From: Hyphomicrobiales bacterium
Lineage (GTDB): Bacteria > Pseudomonadota > Alphaproteobacteria > Rhizobiales > Aestuariivirgaceae
Assembly: GCA_027051995.1 (NCBI GenBank)
Contig: JALUFY010000051.1
Coordinates: forward strand, 1-6,037
Direction: 5' to 3'
Length of the DNA stretch: 6,037 nucleotides
The notes under the pieces were generated by a model. It was given only the letters and a program-made list of their open reading frames with translations. It did not search any database and was not told where the DNA came from. Position numbers and translations under genes: made by a program. This document shows positions 1 to 5,761 of the stretch, piece by piece; position 1 is the stretch's first letter; each line of letters opens with the position of its first letter.

Positions 1-905
1 CGTCGGGCCTGACCAAGGCCATCGCGCCGGTCACCGAGAAATACAGGATCCCCATGGTCGAGGCCAACGGCGCTTCGCGCTCGCTGTTCACCAAGGGCTA
101 CAAGTATCTCTTCGCCGTGCTCTCCACCTCCGAGCAGTATCTGGCCTCCGCCGTGGCCCTGGCCGCCGAGAACGCAGGCAAGCTGGGCAAGAAGCCCAAT
201 CAGATGACCCTGGCGCTGGCCATCCAGAACGATCCCTTCAGCCAGGACATCCGCGCCGGCGTCATCGATGACGGCAAGAAATACGGCATGAAGGTCGTGG
301 TGGACGACAAGCTGCCCAAGGAACTCAACGACATGACCACGACGCTGACCAAGGTGCGCGCCCTGCATCCTGATCTGTTCGTCGTCTCCGGTCACGCCAA
401 GGGCGCGGCCACGGCCATCCGCCAGATGGCCGAAATGAAGGTGGATGTGCCCATCCTGGCCATGACCCATTGCGATTCGGCCAAGATCATCAAGAAGTTC
501 GGCAAGGCGGCGGAATACACCCTGTGCGCCTCGCAGTGGGCTCCGACGCTGACCTACAAGGACAACGTCTTCGGCTCCGCCATGGACTTCGCCAAGCTCT
601 TCGAGAAGACCTACAAATACACGCCGCCTTATCAGGCCGCCGAATCGGCCGCCGCCGTGCTGGTCTACGCCGACGCCTTCAACCGCGCCGGCTCCACCGA
701 CCCGCAGAAGGTGCGCGACGCCCTGGCCGCCACCGACATGCAGACCTTCTATGGCAACGTGAAGTTCGACGCCACCGGCAAGAACACCGCCAAGCCGATG
801 GTTCTGTATCAGGTGCAGAATGGCAAGTATGTCGTGGTTGCCCCCTCCAAGTGGGCCGCCGCCAAGGCCATCATCCCGCGCCCGAAATGGTCGGAGCGCA
901 AGTAG
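1..905 (+). CDS. ABC transporter periplasmic substrate-binding protein, Liv/amide type (5' truncated)
   Basis: This is the C-terminal 300 residues of a type I periplasmic binding protein (Peripla_BP_6 / LivJ-LivK-like) that captures the ligand and delivers it to the LivHM channel. The reading frame is open from the window edge (first full codon at 3), and the codons before the ATG at 54 encode S-G-L-T-K-A-I-A-P-V-T-E-K-Y-R-I-P. That ATG is therefore an internal Met, and the true start and signal peptide lie outside the window. Seen in the fragment: a 'YRIPMVEANGAS' segment typical of the first lobe, 'NDPFSQDIRAGVIDDGKKYG' at the second-lobe entry, and a C-terminal 'YQAAESAAAVLVYADAFNRAG' helix followed by 'FYGNVKFDATGKN', all family hallmarks. 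Relatives are about 400 residues long, so roughly a quarter is missing. Four importer genes follow in the same direction, which fixes its role. The substrate is not determinable; the symbol livK is withheld for that reason. Confidence 0.93.
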   Translation, partial: SGLTKAIAPVTEKYRIPMVEANGASRSLFTKGYKYLFAVLSTSEQYLASAVALAAENAGKLGKKPNQMTLALAIQNDPFSQDIRAGVIDDGKKYGMKVVVDDKLPKELNDMTTTLTKVRALHPDLFVVSGHAKGAATAIRQMAEMKVDVPILAMTHCDSAKIIKKFGKAAEYTLCASQWAPTLTYKDNVFGSAMDFAKLFEKTYKYTPPYQAAESAAAVLVYADAFNRAGSTDPQKVRDALAATDMQTFYGNVKFDATGKNTAKPMVLYQVQNGKYVVVAPSKWAAAKAIIPRPKWSERK

Positions 906-932
906 CGTCCATCTCAGCCATCACATGAAACG

Positions 933-957
933 GGAAGCCGCCTTCCGGGCGGCTTCC
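933..957 (+). promoter_or_regulatory. Intercistronic hairpin between binding-protein gene and livH
   Basis: A perfect inverted repeat is visible: GGAAGCCGCC at 933-942, a 5-nt loop TTCCG, then GGCGGCTTCC at 948-957. It begins 27 nt after the binding-protein stop codon. No run of T follows, so it does not look like a complete intrinsic terminator. In binding-protein-dependent operons, hairpins in this position commonly protect the upstream mRNA from 3' exonucleases or partly attenuate transcription, giving more binding protein than permease. That role is inferred here from position and shape. Confidence 0.75.
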
Positions 958-997
958 GCGCATGGCCCTGCCGCGCAGGCCTGATGATCCGTCTCTC

Positions 998-1004
998 AGG
1001 GGGA
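998..1004 (+). promoter_or_regulatory. Ribosome binding site that sets the livH start at GTG 1011
   Basis: AGGGGGA lies 6 nt upstream of an in-frame GTG at 1011. The longer in-frame ATG at 984 has no comparable purine-rich element in front of it, so the GTG is preferred. Confidence 0.6.
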
Positions 1005-1010
1005 ACGCCC

Positions 1011-1910
1011 GTGGACAATCTCAATCTGCTCATCGCCGCGCCCATCCTCAACGTCCAGCTGCTGCTGGACGGGCTGATGATCGGCGCCATCTTCGCCCTG
1101 GCCGCCTTCGGCATGGCCCTGGTATGGGGCGTGATGAACATCATCAACGTCGCCCAGGGCGAATTCGTCATCCTCGGCGGATACATGACCCTGCTGCTCG
1201 TCAAGTATGGCCTGCCGCCGCTTCTCGGCATCCCCTTCGCCGCCATCACGCTCTTTGTTCTCGGCTGGCTGCTCTACCGGCTCATCATCTGGCGCATCGT
1301 TGACGCCGACATGTTCATCTCGCTGCTCGCCACCTTCGGCGTCTCCATCATGATGCAGCAGCTGATGAACGAGATTTTCGGCTCCGACGTGCGCACCGCC
1401 GAAAGCGGCCTGGGCATGAGCTATCTGTTCAACAACATGGTGACGGTCTCGCAGATCAAGGTGCTGGCCTTCATCCTCGCCTTCGTTATTGGCCTGGCGC
1501 TGTGGCTGTTCCTCAAGCGCTCGCGCCTCGGCCAGGCCATCCGCGCCACATCGCAGAACCCGCGCGCCGCGCGCATTCTGGGCATCGACACCGGCCGGGT
1601 CTATGCCGCCACCTACGCCATCAACGCCGCCCTGTGCGGCGCGGCCGGCGCACTGGTGGTCATGGCCTGGTCCATCCATCCCTACGCCGGACTGCCCTAC
1701 ACGGTGCGCTCCTTCATGATCGTCATCATGGCGGGCCTCGGCAATCTCGGCGGCGTCATCGCGGCGGGCCTCGGCCTCGGCGCGGCGGAGCAGTTCGCCG
1801 GCTTCCTGCTGGGGGCCGAATATCAGCTGGCCTTCGTCTTCCTGCTGCTGGTCGCCGTGCTGGTGTGGCGTCAGATCAATCTCGCGCGCAAGAGGCAGTA
1901 TCTGAAATGA
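1011..1910 (+). CDS. livH: Branched-chain amino acid type ABC permease LivH
   Basis: This is one of the two inner-membrane subunits that form the translocation channel of the Liv-type importer. From GTG 1011 it is 299 residues, close to E. coli LivH (308). An ATG at 984 would add 9 residues but lacks a good ribosome binding site. Hallmarks seen are the first-helix block 'LLLDGLMIGAIFALAAFGMALVWGVMNIINVAQGEF' in shortened form (about residues 17-52: GLMIGAIFALAAFG, then NIINVAQGEF), several hydrophobic spans, and a cytoplasmic coupling loop 'SRLGQAIRATSQNPRAARILGI' around 170-190 that should contact the ATPases. A glycine-rich 'MAGLGNLGGVIAAGLGLG' follows near 240-260. The gene ends in ATGA, its stop overlapping the livM start, which implies translational coupling. 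Related permeases also serve urea, amide and aromatic-acid importers, so the family is secure but the substrate is not. Confidence 0.95.
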   Translation: MDNLNLLIAAPILNVQLLLDGLMIGAIFALAAFGMALVWGVMNIINVAQGEFVILGGYMTLLLVKYGLPPLLGIPFAAITLFVLGWLLYRLIIWRIVDADMFISLLATFGVSIMMQQLMNEIFGSDVRTAESGLGMSYLFNNMVTVSQIKVLAFILAFVIGLALWLFLKRSRLGQAIRATSQNPRAARILGIDTGRVYAATYAINAALCGAAGALVVMAWSIHPYAGLPYTVRSFMIVIMAGLGNLGGVIAAGLGLGAAEQFAGFLLGAEYQLAFVFLLLVAVLVWRQINLARKRQYLK

Positions 1911-2959
1911 ACAGGACAACCTATCATTATCTGGCCATCGCCGTGCTGGCGCTGCTGGGGGTGGCCGCGCCATATCTCTTCCCCGCCTATCTCAGCCAGT
2001 TCTCCAAGCTGTGGCTGTTCATCGTTCTGGCCCTGACCTGGGATCTCACCGGCGGCCAGATGGGCTACAACTCCTTCGGCAACGTGGTCTTCTTCGGCGT
2101 CGGCATGTATGCCGCCGCCGCCGTTCAGGTGGCGCTCTACTATCCCCTTGCGGCCTACACGGCGGCCAAGGGCGGCGGCACGGAGTTCATCTTCAACACC
2201 TCGCAATTCCTCACCGGCCTGGCCGCGGGCCTGCCCGCCGCGGGCGTTCTGGCCGCCCTCACGGCGGTGGCCCTGGGGCTCATCATCTTGGGCATGCGCG
2301 GGCATTACTTCGCCATCGCTACCCTGGGCCTGGCCATCGCCGCCGGAGAGCTGGCCTCCGGCTGGGATCTCATCGGCGCGGGCTCCGGCATGGTCACGCC
2401 CACCCCGCCGGATTCGCTGGACACCACCACCCTGTTCTATTACCTCAGCTTCGCCCTCGCCGCGCTCACCTTCGTCTTTCTCGCCTGGCTCTATTCCACC
2501 CGCTACGGGCTGGCCATCAACGCCATCCGCGACGACGAGGACAAGGCCGAGGCCATGGGCCATCACACCATCCGCAACAAGGTGATCGCCTGGACCATCG
2601 CCGCCTTCTTCCTCGGCATGGCCGGCGGCATCTTCGGCAATCTGAGCAAGTTCATCGACCCGATAGACGTGGCCTTCAACGGCGCGGAGATCGGCGTGTG
2701 GATGATCCTCATGGCCATCCTCGGCGGCAAGGGCACGCTGTGGGGCCCGGTCATCGGCGCTTCGGTCTTCTATGTCATGAAGGAGCTGTTCTGGACCTAT
2801 CTTCTGGGCTGGCAGCGCGTCGCCCTGGGCCTGCTCATCATTCTCATCGTCGTCTTCTTCCCGCAGGGCATCGTCGGCTGGCTCAAGGAGCGCTGGCCGT
2901 CGCGCTTCGGCCCCACGGCCGCCGAAATGGAAGCCGCCGACGCGAAAGGGGAGGCATGA
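1907..2959 (+). CDS. livM: Branched-chain amino acid type ABC permease LivM
   Basis: This is the second channel-forming membrane subunit, 350 residues, pairing with LivH. The start is the ATG inside the ATGA overlap with the livH stop; a modest AAGAGG lies 11 nt upstream, and the open frame farther upstream only shadows livH. Family landmarks are a short Tyr/Arg-containing N-terminus and first membrane span, 'GGQMGYNSFGNVVFFGVGMYAA' (about 49-70), and 'GMRGHYFAIATLGLAIAAGE' (about 129-148). The cytoplasmic coupling loop 'STRYGLAINAIRDDEDKAEAMG' follows (about 197-218), and then 'ILGGKGTLWGPVIGA'. A roughly 25-residue stretch at about 77-101 (YYPLAAYTAAKGGGTEFIFN) between the conserved block and the next span looks longer than in compact LivM proteins and may be a periplasmic loop insertion. 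The C-terminal tail is charged and cytoplasmic. Its stop overlaps an ATG by ATGA at the livG boundary. Confidence 0.95.
   Translation: MNRTTYHYLAIAVLALLGVAAPYLFPAYLSQFSKLWLFIVLALTWDLTGGQMGYNSFGNVVFFGVGMYAAAAVQVALYYPLAAYTAAKGGGTEFIFNTSQFLTGLAAGLPAAGVLAALTAVALGLIILGMRGHYFAIATLGLAIAAGELASGWDLIGAGSGMVTPTPPDSLDTTTLFYYLSFALAALTFVFLAWLYSTRYGLAINAIRDDEDKAEAMGHHTIRNKVIAWTIAAFFLGMAGGIFGNLSKFIDPIDVAFNGAEIGVWMILMAILGGKGTLWGPVIGASVFYVMKELFWTYLLGWQRVALGLLIILIVVFFPQGIVGWLKERWPSRFGPTAAEMEAADAKGEA
2948..2954 (+). promoter_or_regulatory. Ribosome binding site that sets the livG start at ATG 2962
   Basis: GGGGAGG lies only 1 nt before the ATG at 2956 but 7 nt before the in-frame ATG at 2962. The spacing favours 2962, although the ATGA overlap at 2956 remains possible and would add Met-Ile. 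Confidence 0.6.
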
Positions 2960-2961
2960 TC

Positions 2962-3708
2962 ATGGACAAACCGCTCCTCGACGTGCGCAACATCTCCAAG
3001 GCCTTCGGCGGCGTCATCGCCAACAAAAACGTCTCCCTGAAGGTGGAGAAAGGCCAGATCGCCGGGCTCATCGGCCCCAACGGCTCCGGCAAGACCACGA
3101 TGTTCAACTCCATCGTCGGCTATCATCCCATCGACGCGGGCGAAATCTGGTTCAACGGCCGCGAAATCTCCCGCCTGCGGGTCGGCGCCATCGCCCGCAT
3201 GGGCCTGCTGCGCACCTTCCAGCAGACGCGCATCTACGGCAAGATGACCTGCATGGAGAACATGCTCATCTCCCTGCCGGACCGCTCCAGCGGTTTCGCC
3301 AGCCTGCTCAGATCGCGCCATTCGGCGGGCGTGCGCAGGGCGAAGGAGCTGCTGGATTTCGTCGGCCTCTATTCCAAGCGCTATCTTTACGCGGGCGATC
3401 TGTCCTTCGGCCAGCAGAAGCTTCTGGAGTTCGCCATGGCGCTGATCAACGAGCCGGAAATGCTGCTGCTCGACGAACCCACGGCGGGCATCAATCCGAC
3501 GCTGATCAACGGCCTGATCGACCGCCTGAAGCGCGCCAACAAGGAGCTTGGCATCACCCTTCTGGTCATCGAGCACAACATGCGCGTCATCATGAACCTG
3601 GCGGATCACATCTATTGCCTGGCGCACGGCGAAATGCTCGCCGAGGGCAGCCCGGAGGACATCCGCAACGATCCGCGCGTCATCGACGCCTATCTGGGAG
3701 CGCACTGA
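2962..3708 (+). CDS. livG: Liv-type ABC transporter ATP-binding protein LivG
   Basis: This is one of two cytoplasmic ATPase subunits that energise import through LivHM. It is 248 residues from ATG 2962, or 250 if the ATG at 2956, overlapping the livM stop, is used. All nucleotide-binding motifs are intact: Walker A GPNGSGKTT at 38-46, Q-loop near Q87 (TFQQTRIY), ABC signature LSFGQ at 147-151, Walker B MLLLDE at 167-172 with catalytic Glu172, and switch His205 (IEHNM). The N-terminal 'LLDVRNISKAFGGVIANKNVSL' and C-terminal 'LAHGEMLAEGSPEDIRNDPRVIDAYLG' are characteristic of the Liv-type ATPase family, in which the C-terminal segment ends near the last residue. The signature Phe (LSFGQ in place of the general LSGGQ) is a variation of a kind seen in LivG-type proteins. 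Its stop is 1 nt from the livF start. Confidence 0.95.
   Translation: MDKPLLDVRNISKAFGGVIANKNVSLKVEKGQIAGLIGPNGSGKTTMFNSIVGYHPIDAGEIWFNGREISRLRVGAIARMGLLRTFQQTRIYGKMTCMENMLISLPDRSSGFASLLRSRHSAGVRRAKELLDFVGLYSKRYLYAGDLSFGQQKLLEFAMALINEPEMLLLDEPTAGINPTLINGLIDRLKRANKELGITLLVIEHNMRVIMNLADHIYCLAHGEMLAEGSPEDIRNDPRVIDAYLGAH
3696..3700 (+). promoter_or_regulatory. Ribosome binding site supporting the extended livF start
   Basis: GGGAG inside the end of livG lies 9 nt before the ATG at 3710. It is the main local evidence that the N-terminal extension of LivF is translated. Confidence 0.5.
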
Positions 3709-3709
3709 C

Positions 3710-4585
3710 ATGAGCGGCGAAAAGAACACCGGCGGCAAGGAGAAGATTTCCGGCTATGGCATGGGCAGGGCCGATACGGTCATGTCCGTGGACGAGGTCG
3801 CCAAAGAAGCAGAAAAGATCGCCAGCAACGCCCCGGACATGGAGGAGCTCCTGCGCCTGGCGGGCGGCGAGGCCTTTCTCTCCATCGAGAAGCTGCGCGC
3901 CGGCTACGGGCGCATGGAAATCCTCCATGACCTCGATCTGATGATCGGCAAGGGCCAGTCGCTGTGCCTCATCGGCCCCAATGGCGCGGGCAAGTCCACC
4001 ATCCTGCACTCCATCTTCGGCTTCACGAACATTTTTTCCGGCGTCATCCGCATCGGCGAAAAGGACGTCACCGCCATGAAGCCCAACCAGAAGCTGGTGG
4101 AGGCCGGCGTCGCCTACATCCTTCAGGACAATTCCGTCTTCCCCGACATGACGGTGGAAGAGAATCTCTGGATGGGCGGCTTCCTGAAGAACAGGCCGGA
4201 CGAGGCCCGCCAGGCCGCCGAGCAGGTATTCGAGAAATACCCCCGCCTGGCGGCGCGCCGCAAGCAGCCCGCCCGCGTGCTCTCCGGCGGCGAGCGCAGG
4301 CTGCTGGAGATCTCCCGCGCCCTGGTCATGCAGCCCGAAGTGCTGCTGGTGGACGAGCCCTCCATCGGCCTGGAGCCGCGCTTCATCGACATGGTGTTCG
4401 AAATTCTCGAAGACCTGCAAAAGACCGAGGGCAAGACCATCATCATGGTCGAGCAGAACGCCAAGAAGGGCCTGCAATTCGCCGATATCGGCTATGTCCT
4501 GGTCTCCGGCCAGCTGGCCAAGGCGGGCCCCGGCGACGAACTGCTGGAAGACCCCGAAGTCGGCCGCCTCTTCCTCGGCGGCTGA
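3710..4585 (+). CDS. livF: Liv-type ABC transporter ATP-binding protein LivF with N-terminal extension
   Basis: This is the second ATPase subunit, pairing with LivG. It is 291 residues, against about 235-240 for typical LivF. The ATPase domain begins near residue 56 (FLSIEKLRAGYGRMEILHDL) and has Walker A GPNGAGKST at 89-97, Q-loop Gln139, signature LSGGE at 191-195, Walker B VLLVDE at 211-216 with Glu216, and Gln249 at the H-loop position (VEQN), which is usual for LivF. The first roughly 52 residues are extra: a Gly/Lys-rich start, then a likely helix containing VDEVAKEAEKIASNAPDMEELLRLAGGE. The start at 3710 is supported by GGGAG at 3696-3700, 9 nt upstream, and by the 1-nt gap from livG. 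The alternative in-frame ATG at 3839 has no ribosome binding site and would leave a 130-nt gap in an otherwise tightly packed operon. The protein ends in the family-typical 'RLFLGG'. Confidence 0.94.
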   Translation: MSGEKNTGGKEKISGYGMGRADTVMSVDEVAKEAEKIASNAPDMEELLRLAGGEAFLSIEKLRAGYGRMEILHDLDLMIGKGQSLCLIGPNGAGKSTILHSIFGFTNIFSGVIRIGEKDVTAMKPNQKLVEAGVAYILQDNSVFPDMTVEENLWMGGFLKNRPDEARQAAEQVFEKYPRLAARRKQPARVLSGGERRLLEISRALVMQPEVLLVDEPSIGLEPRFIDMVFEILEDLQKTEGKTIIMVEQNAKKGLQFADIGYVLVSGQLAKAGPGDELLEDPEVGRLFLGG

Positions 4586-4620
4586 GCCGGGCCCGGGCCG
4601 CTCCCCGCCATGATCGAAGC
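4586..4620. other. Convergent intergenic junction, GC-rich, no clear terminator
   Basis: Only 35 nt separate the livF stop from the stop of the opposing DUF459 gene. The segment contains the 10-bp palindrome CCGGGCCCGG (4587-4596), and a weak 5-bp pairing GCGGC (4578-4582) with GCCGC (4597-4601) spans the livF stop. Neither strand shows a T-run after a stem. If termination occurs here it is either Rho-dependent or through a GC-rich stem shared by both directions; I cannot decide from sequence. Confidence 0.35.
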
Positions 4621-5661
4621 CTACTGCGCAGGCGAAAAATCGTCGATGCGCCCTTTGCGTGCGGGCGGCCACAGGCCGGTGGCGAAGAGCCTGCCCGCCG
4701 AACTGTCCTTCGGCGCGGAATGGCGCAGCCTGGACAGATGCGCCGCCGAATCCGCCGCCGCCGCGCCCTGTGTCCCGGCCAGGAACACCGCGTTTCTGTC
4801 CGGCAAATCGTCCGCCTTGACAAGCTCGGCCCCGCCCAGCGGCGTCTCGCGGCCAAACAGCGGCATGGCGTTTTCATCCACCTTCTCCGGCGCGGGTTCG
4901 GCCCGCGGCGCCTCAGTGCCGGCCTCGTCCGCGCGGCCCTCGGCCACATCGGCGTCCTTGCGGATCACATCCATGACGATGCTCGCCAGCTTGGTGTTGC
5001 CCGGCTTGATGAACCGCACCCCGTTGCGCGCCCTCAGCCGCGTCAGCTTGCCATCCACGCCAAAGCCGTTTTCCGTATAGCCGCCCTCCGGCGTGGCGAA
5101 GTCCTGATAGATGTCGATGAAACGCACCCCGGCCTCCTTCGCCTTGCCGCGAATGATCCCGGAGATGAACTTCAGCGCCTCGTTGCGCCCTTCATCGCGC
5201 ACTGGCGGCAGGCCCACCCAGTAGAGCGCCACGTTCCTGGCCTTGAAGGCCTCCATCACCGCCGCCACGCGCCCGCCATAGGCGGCCTTCCATTCATCGG
5301 AGCCGAACAGCACCCTTTTGCCATCAATCCGCATGTCGCGCGCGTCATTGGCCCCCATCATGATGATGGCGATGTCCACCGGATTGGAGTCCAGCACCTT
5401 GGGGATGGTGCGCGTCCAGTCATAGAAACCGGGCCTGGCCAGCCCGGAGCCCTCGCGCAGCCGCCCGCGGGCGACGAACTTCGGCTGATCCTTCAGCACC
5501 CGCCACAGGCCCGCCAGCAGCCCCGTGGCCATCTTGTCGCCGAAAACGAAGACGCGGTAGCGCTCCTGGGGCTGGGCAATATAGCCCGCCGCCGCCGCGA
5601 GCCTGCCCGGAAGCGCCAGCAGCGCCAGCGCCAGCAGAAGAATTCCGGCATGTCTCCTCAT
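4621..5661 (-). CDS. Secreted DUF459 / SGNH-hydrolase-fold protein with altered catalytic residues
   Basis: This 346-residue envelope protein opens with a clear signal peptide (MRRH, Leu/Ala-rich core, LPGRLAAAAG), with cleavage likely near residue 25. The DUF459 / SGNH fold is recognisable from block I 'RVFVFGDKMATGLLAGLWR' (36-54), block II 'SGLARPGFYDW' (72-82), block III 'IIMMGANDARDMR' (99-111), 'VALYWVGLPPVRDEGRN' (144-160) and block V 'RARNGVRFIKPGNTKLA' (210-226). In active members block I reads GDS and block V D-G-V-H-F. Here the Ser is Lys43, the Asp is Asn213 and the His is Arg216, so the expected catalytic triad is absent. The Gly and Asn of blocks II and III remain. An Ala/Pro/Glu-rich linker (about 237-262) leads to a C-terminal tail ending 'PPARKGRIDDF', which I recall as a family feature. 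The frame is intact, with GGAGG 11 nt before the ATG. Its role is unknown; an envelope binding or scaffolding function is inferred. Confidence 0.85.
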   Translation of the reverse strand: MRRHAGILLLALALLALPGRLAAAAGYIAQPQERYRVFVFGDKMATGLLAGLWRVLKDQPKFVARGRLREGSGLARPGFYDWTRTIPKVLDSNPVDIAIIMMGANDARDMRIDGKRVLFGSDEWKAAYGGRVAAVMEAFKARNVALYWVGLPPVRDEGRNEALKFISGIIRGKAKEAGVRFIDIYQDFATPEGGYTENGFGVDGKLTRLRARNGVRFIKPGNTKLASIVMDVIRKDADVAEGRADEAGTEAPRAEPAPEKVDENAMPLFGRETPLGGAELVKADDLPDRNAVFLAGTQGAAAADSAAHLSRLRHSAPKDSSAGRLFATGLWPPARKGRIDDFSPAQ

Positions 5662-5742
5662 GAAAATCGCGGCCTCCGGTCTGCTGTGGATGCGTGAGCG
5701 GAGCCACTTTGCCTCATCGGGGCTCTTTGCGCAATCGCCCCC
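5662..5742 (-). other. Spacer between transglycosylase gene and DUF459 gene
   Basis: This 81-nt spacer carries GGAGG (5673-5677, minus strand) before the DUF459 ATG and one arm of the TTGCGCAA dyad. I see no convincing -35/-10 promoter pair, so the DUF459 gene may be co-transcribed with the upstream transglycosylase gene, but an independent promoter cannot be excluded. Confidence 0.4.
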
Positions 5743-5761
5743 TCAGCGCCCCTTGCGCAAA
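5726..5761. repeat. 9-bp inverted repeat of TTGCGCAA elements spanning the transglycosylase stop codon
   Basis: TTTGCGCAA at 5726-5734 and its exact reverse complement TTGCGCAAA at 5753-5761 are separated by 18 nt. Each arm contains the self-complementary octamer TTGCGCAA. In minus-strand RNA this would form a 9-bp stem with the TGA stop codon in the loop. A competing 5-bp pairing GGGGC (5719-5723) / GCCCC (5737-5741) overlaps it. No T-run follows, so this is not a standard intrinsic terminator. It could be a 3'-end stabilising structure or a double operator upstream of the DUF459 gene. Confidence 0.5.

Noticed and set aside
54..56. ATG as the start of the binding-protein gene
   Set aside because: The frame is open to the window edge and the preceding codons encode conserved family sequence leading into YRIPMVEANG, so the gene is truncated by the window and the Met is internal.
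996..1973. Long open frame (325 codons) on the minus strand opposite livH
   Set aside because: Its product is His/Asp/Glu/Gly-rich with no recognisable domain, which is typical of an antisense shadow of a G+C-rich membrane-protein gene. livH on the other strand is unambiguous.
4032..4037. Run of six T within livF as a possible slippage site
   Set aside because: It encodes the ordinary Ile-Phe-Ser stretch in an intact ATPase frame, and nothing downstream in another frame resembles a product.
4340..4465. Gln249 instead of His in the LivF H-loop as a defect
   Set aside because: VEQN is the normal form for LivF proteins. LivG in the same operon keeps the His, so the pair is as expected for the family.
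4587..4596. CCGGGCCCGG palindrome as a specific binding site
   Set aside because: Short GC palindromes arise readily in this base composition, and it lies at a convergent 3' junction where an operator is unlikely.
3680..4672. Long open frame (330 codons) on the minus strand opposite livF
   Set aside because: Same shadow pattern. It crosses the livF gene and both ends of the convergent junction, and its composition matches no protein family.
3964..5697. 577-codon plus-strand frame across livF and the DUF459 gene
   Set aside because: It is out of frame with livF, then antisense to the DUF459 gene; low-complexity Arg/His/Pro-rich product without domains.
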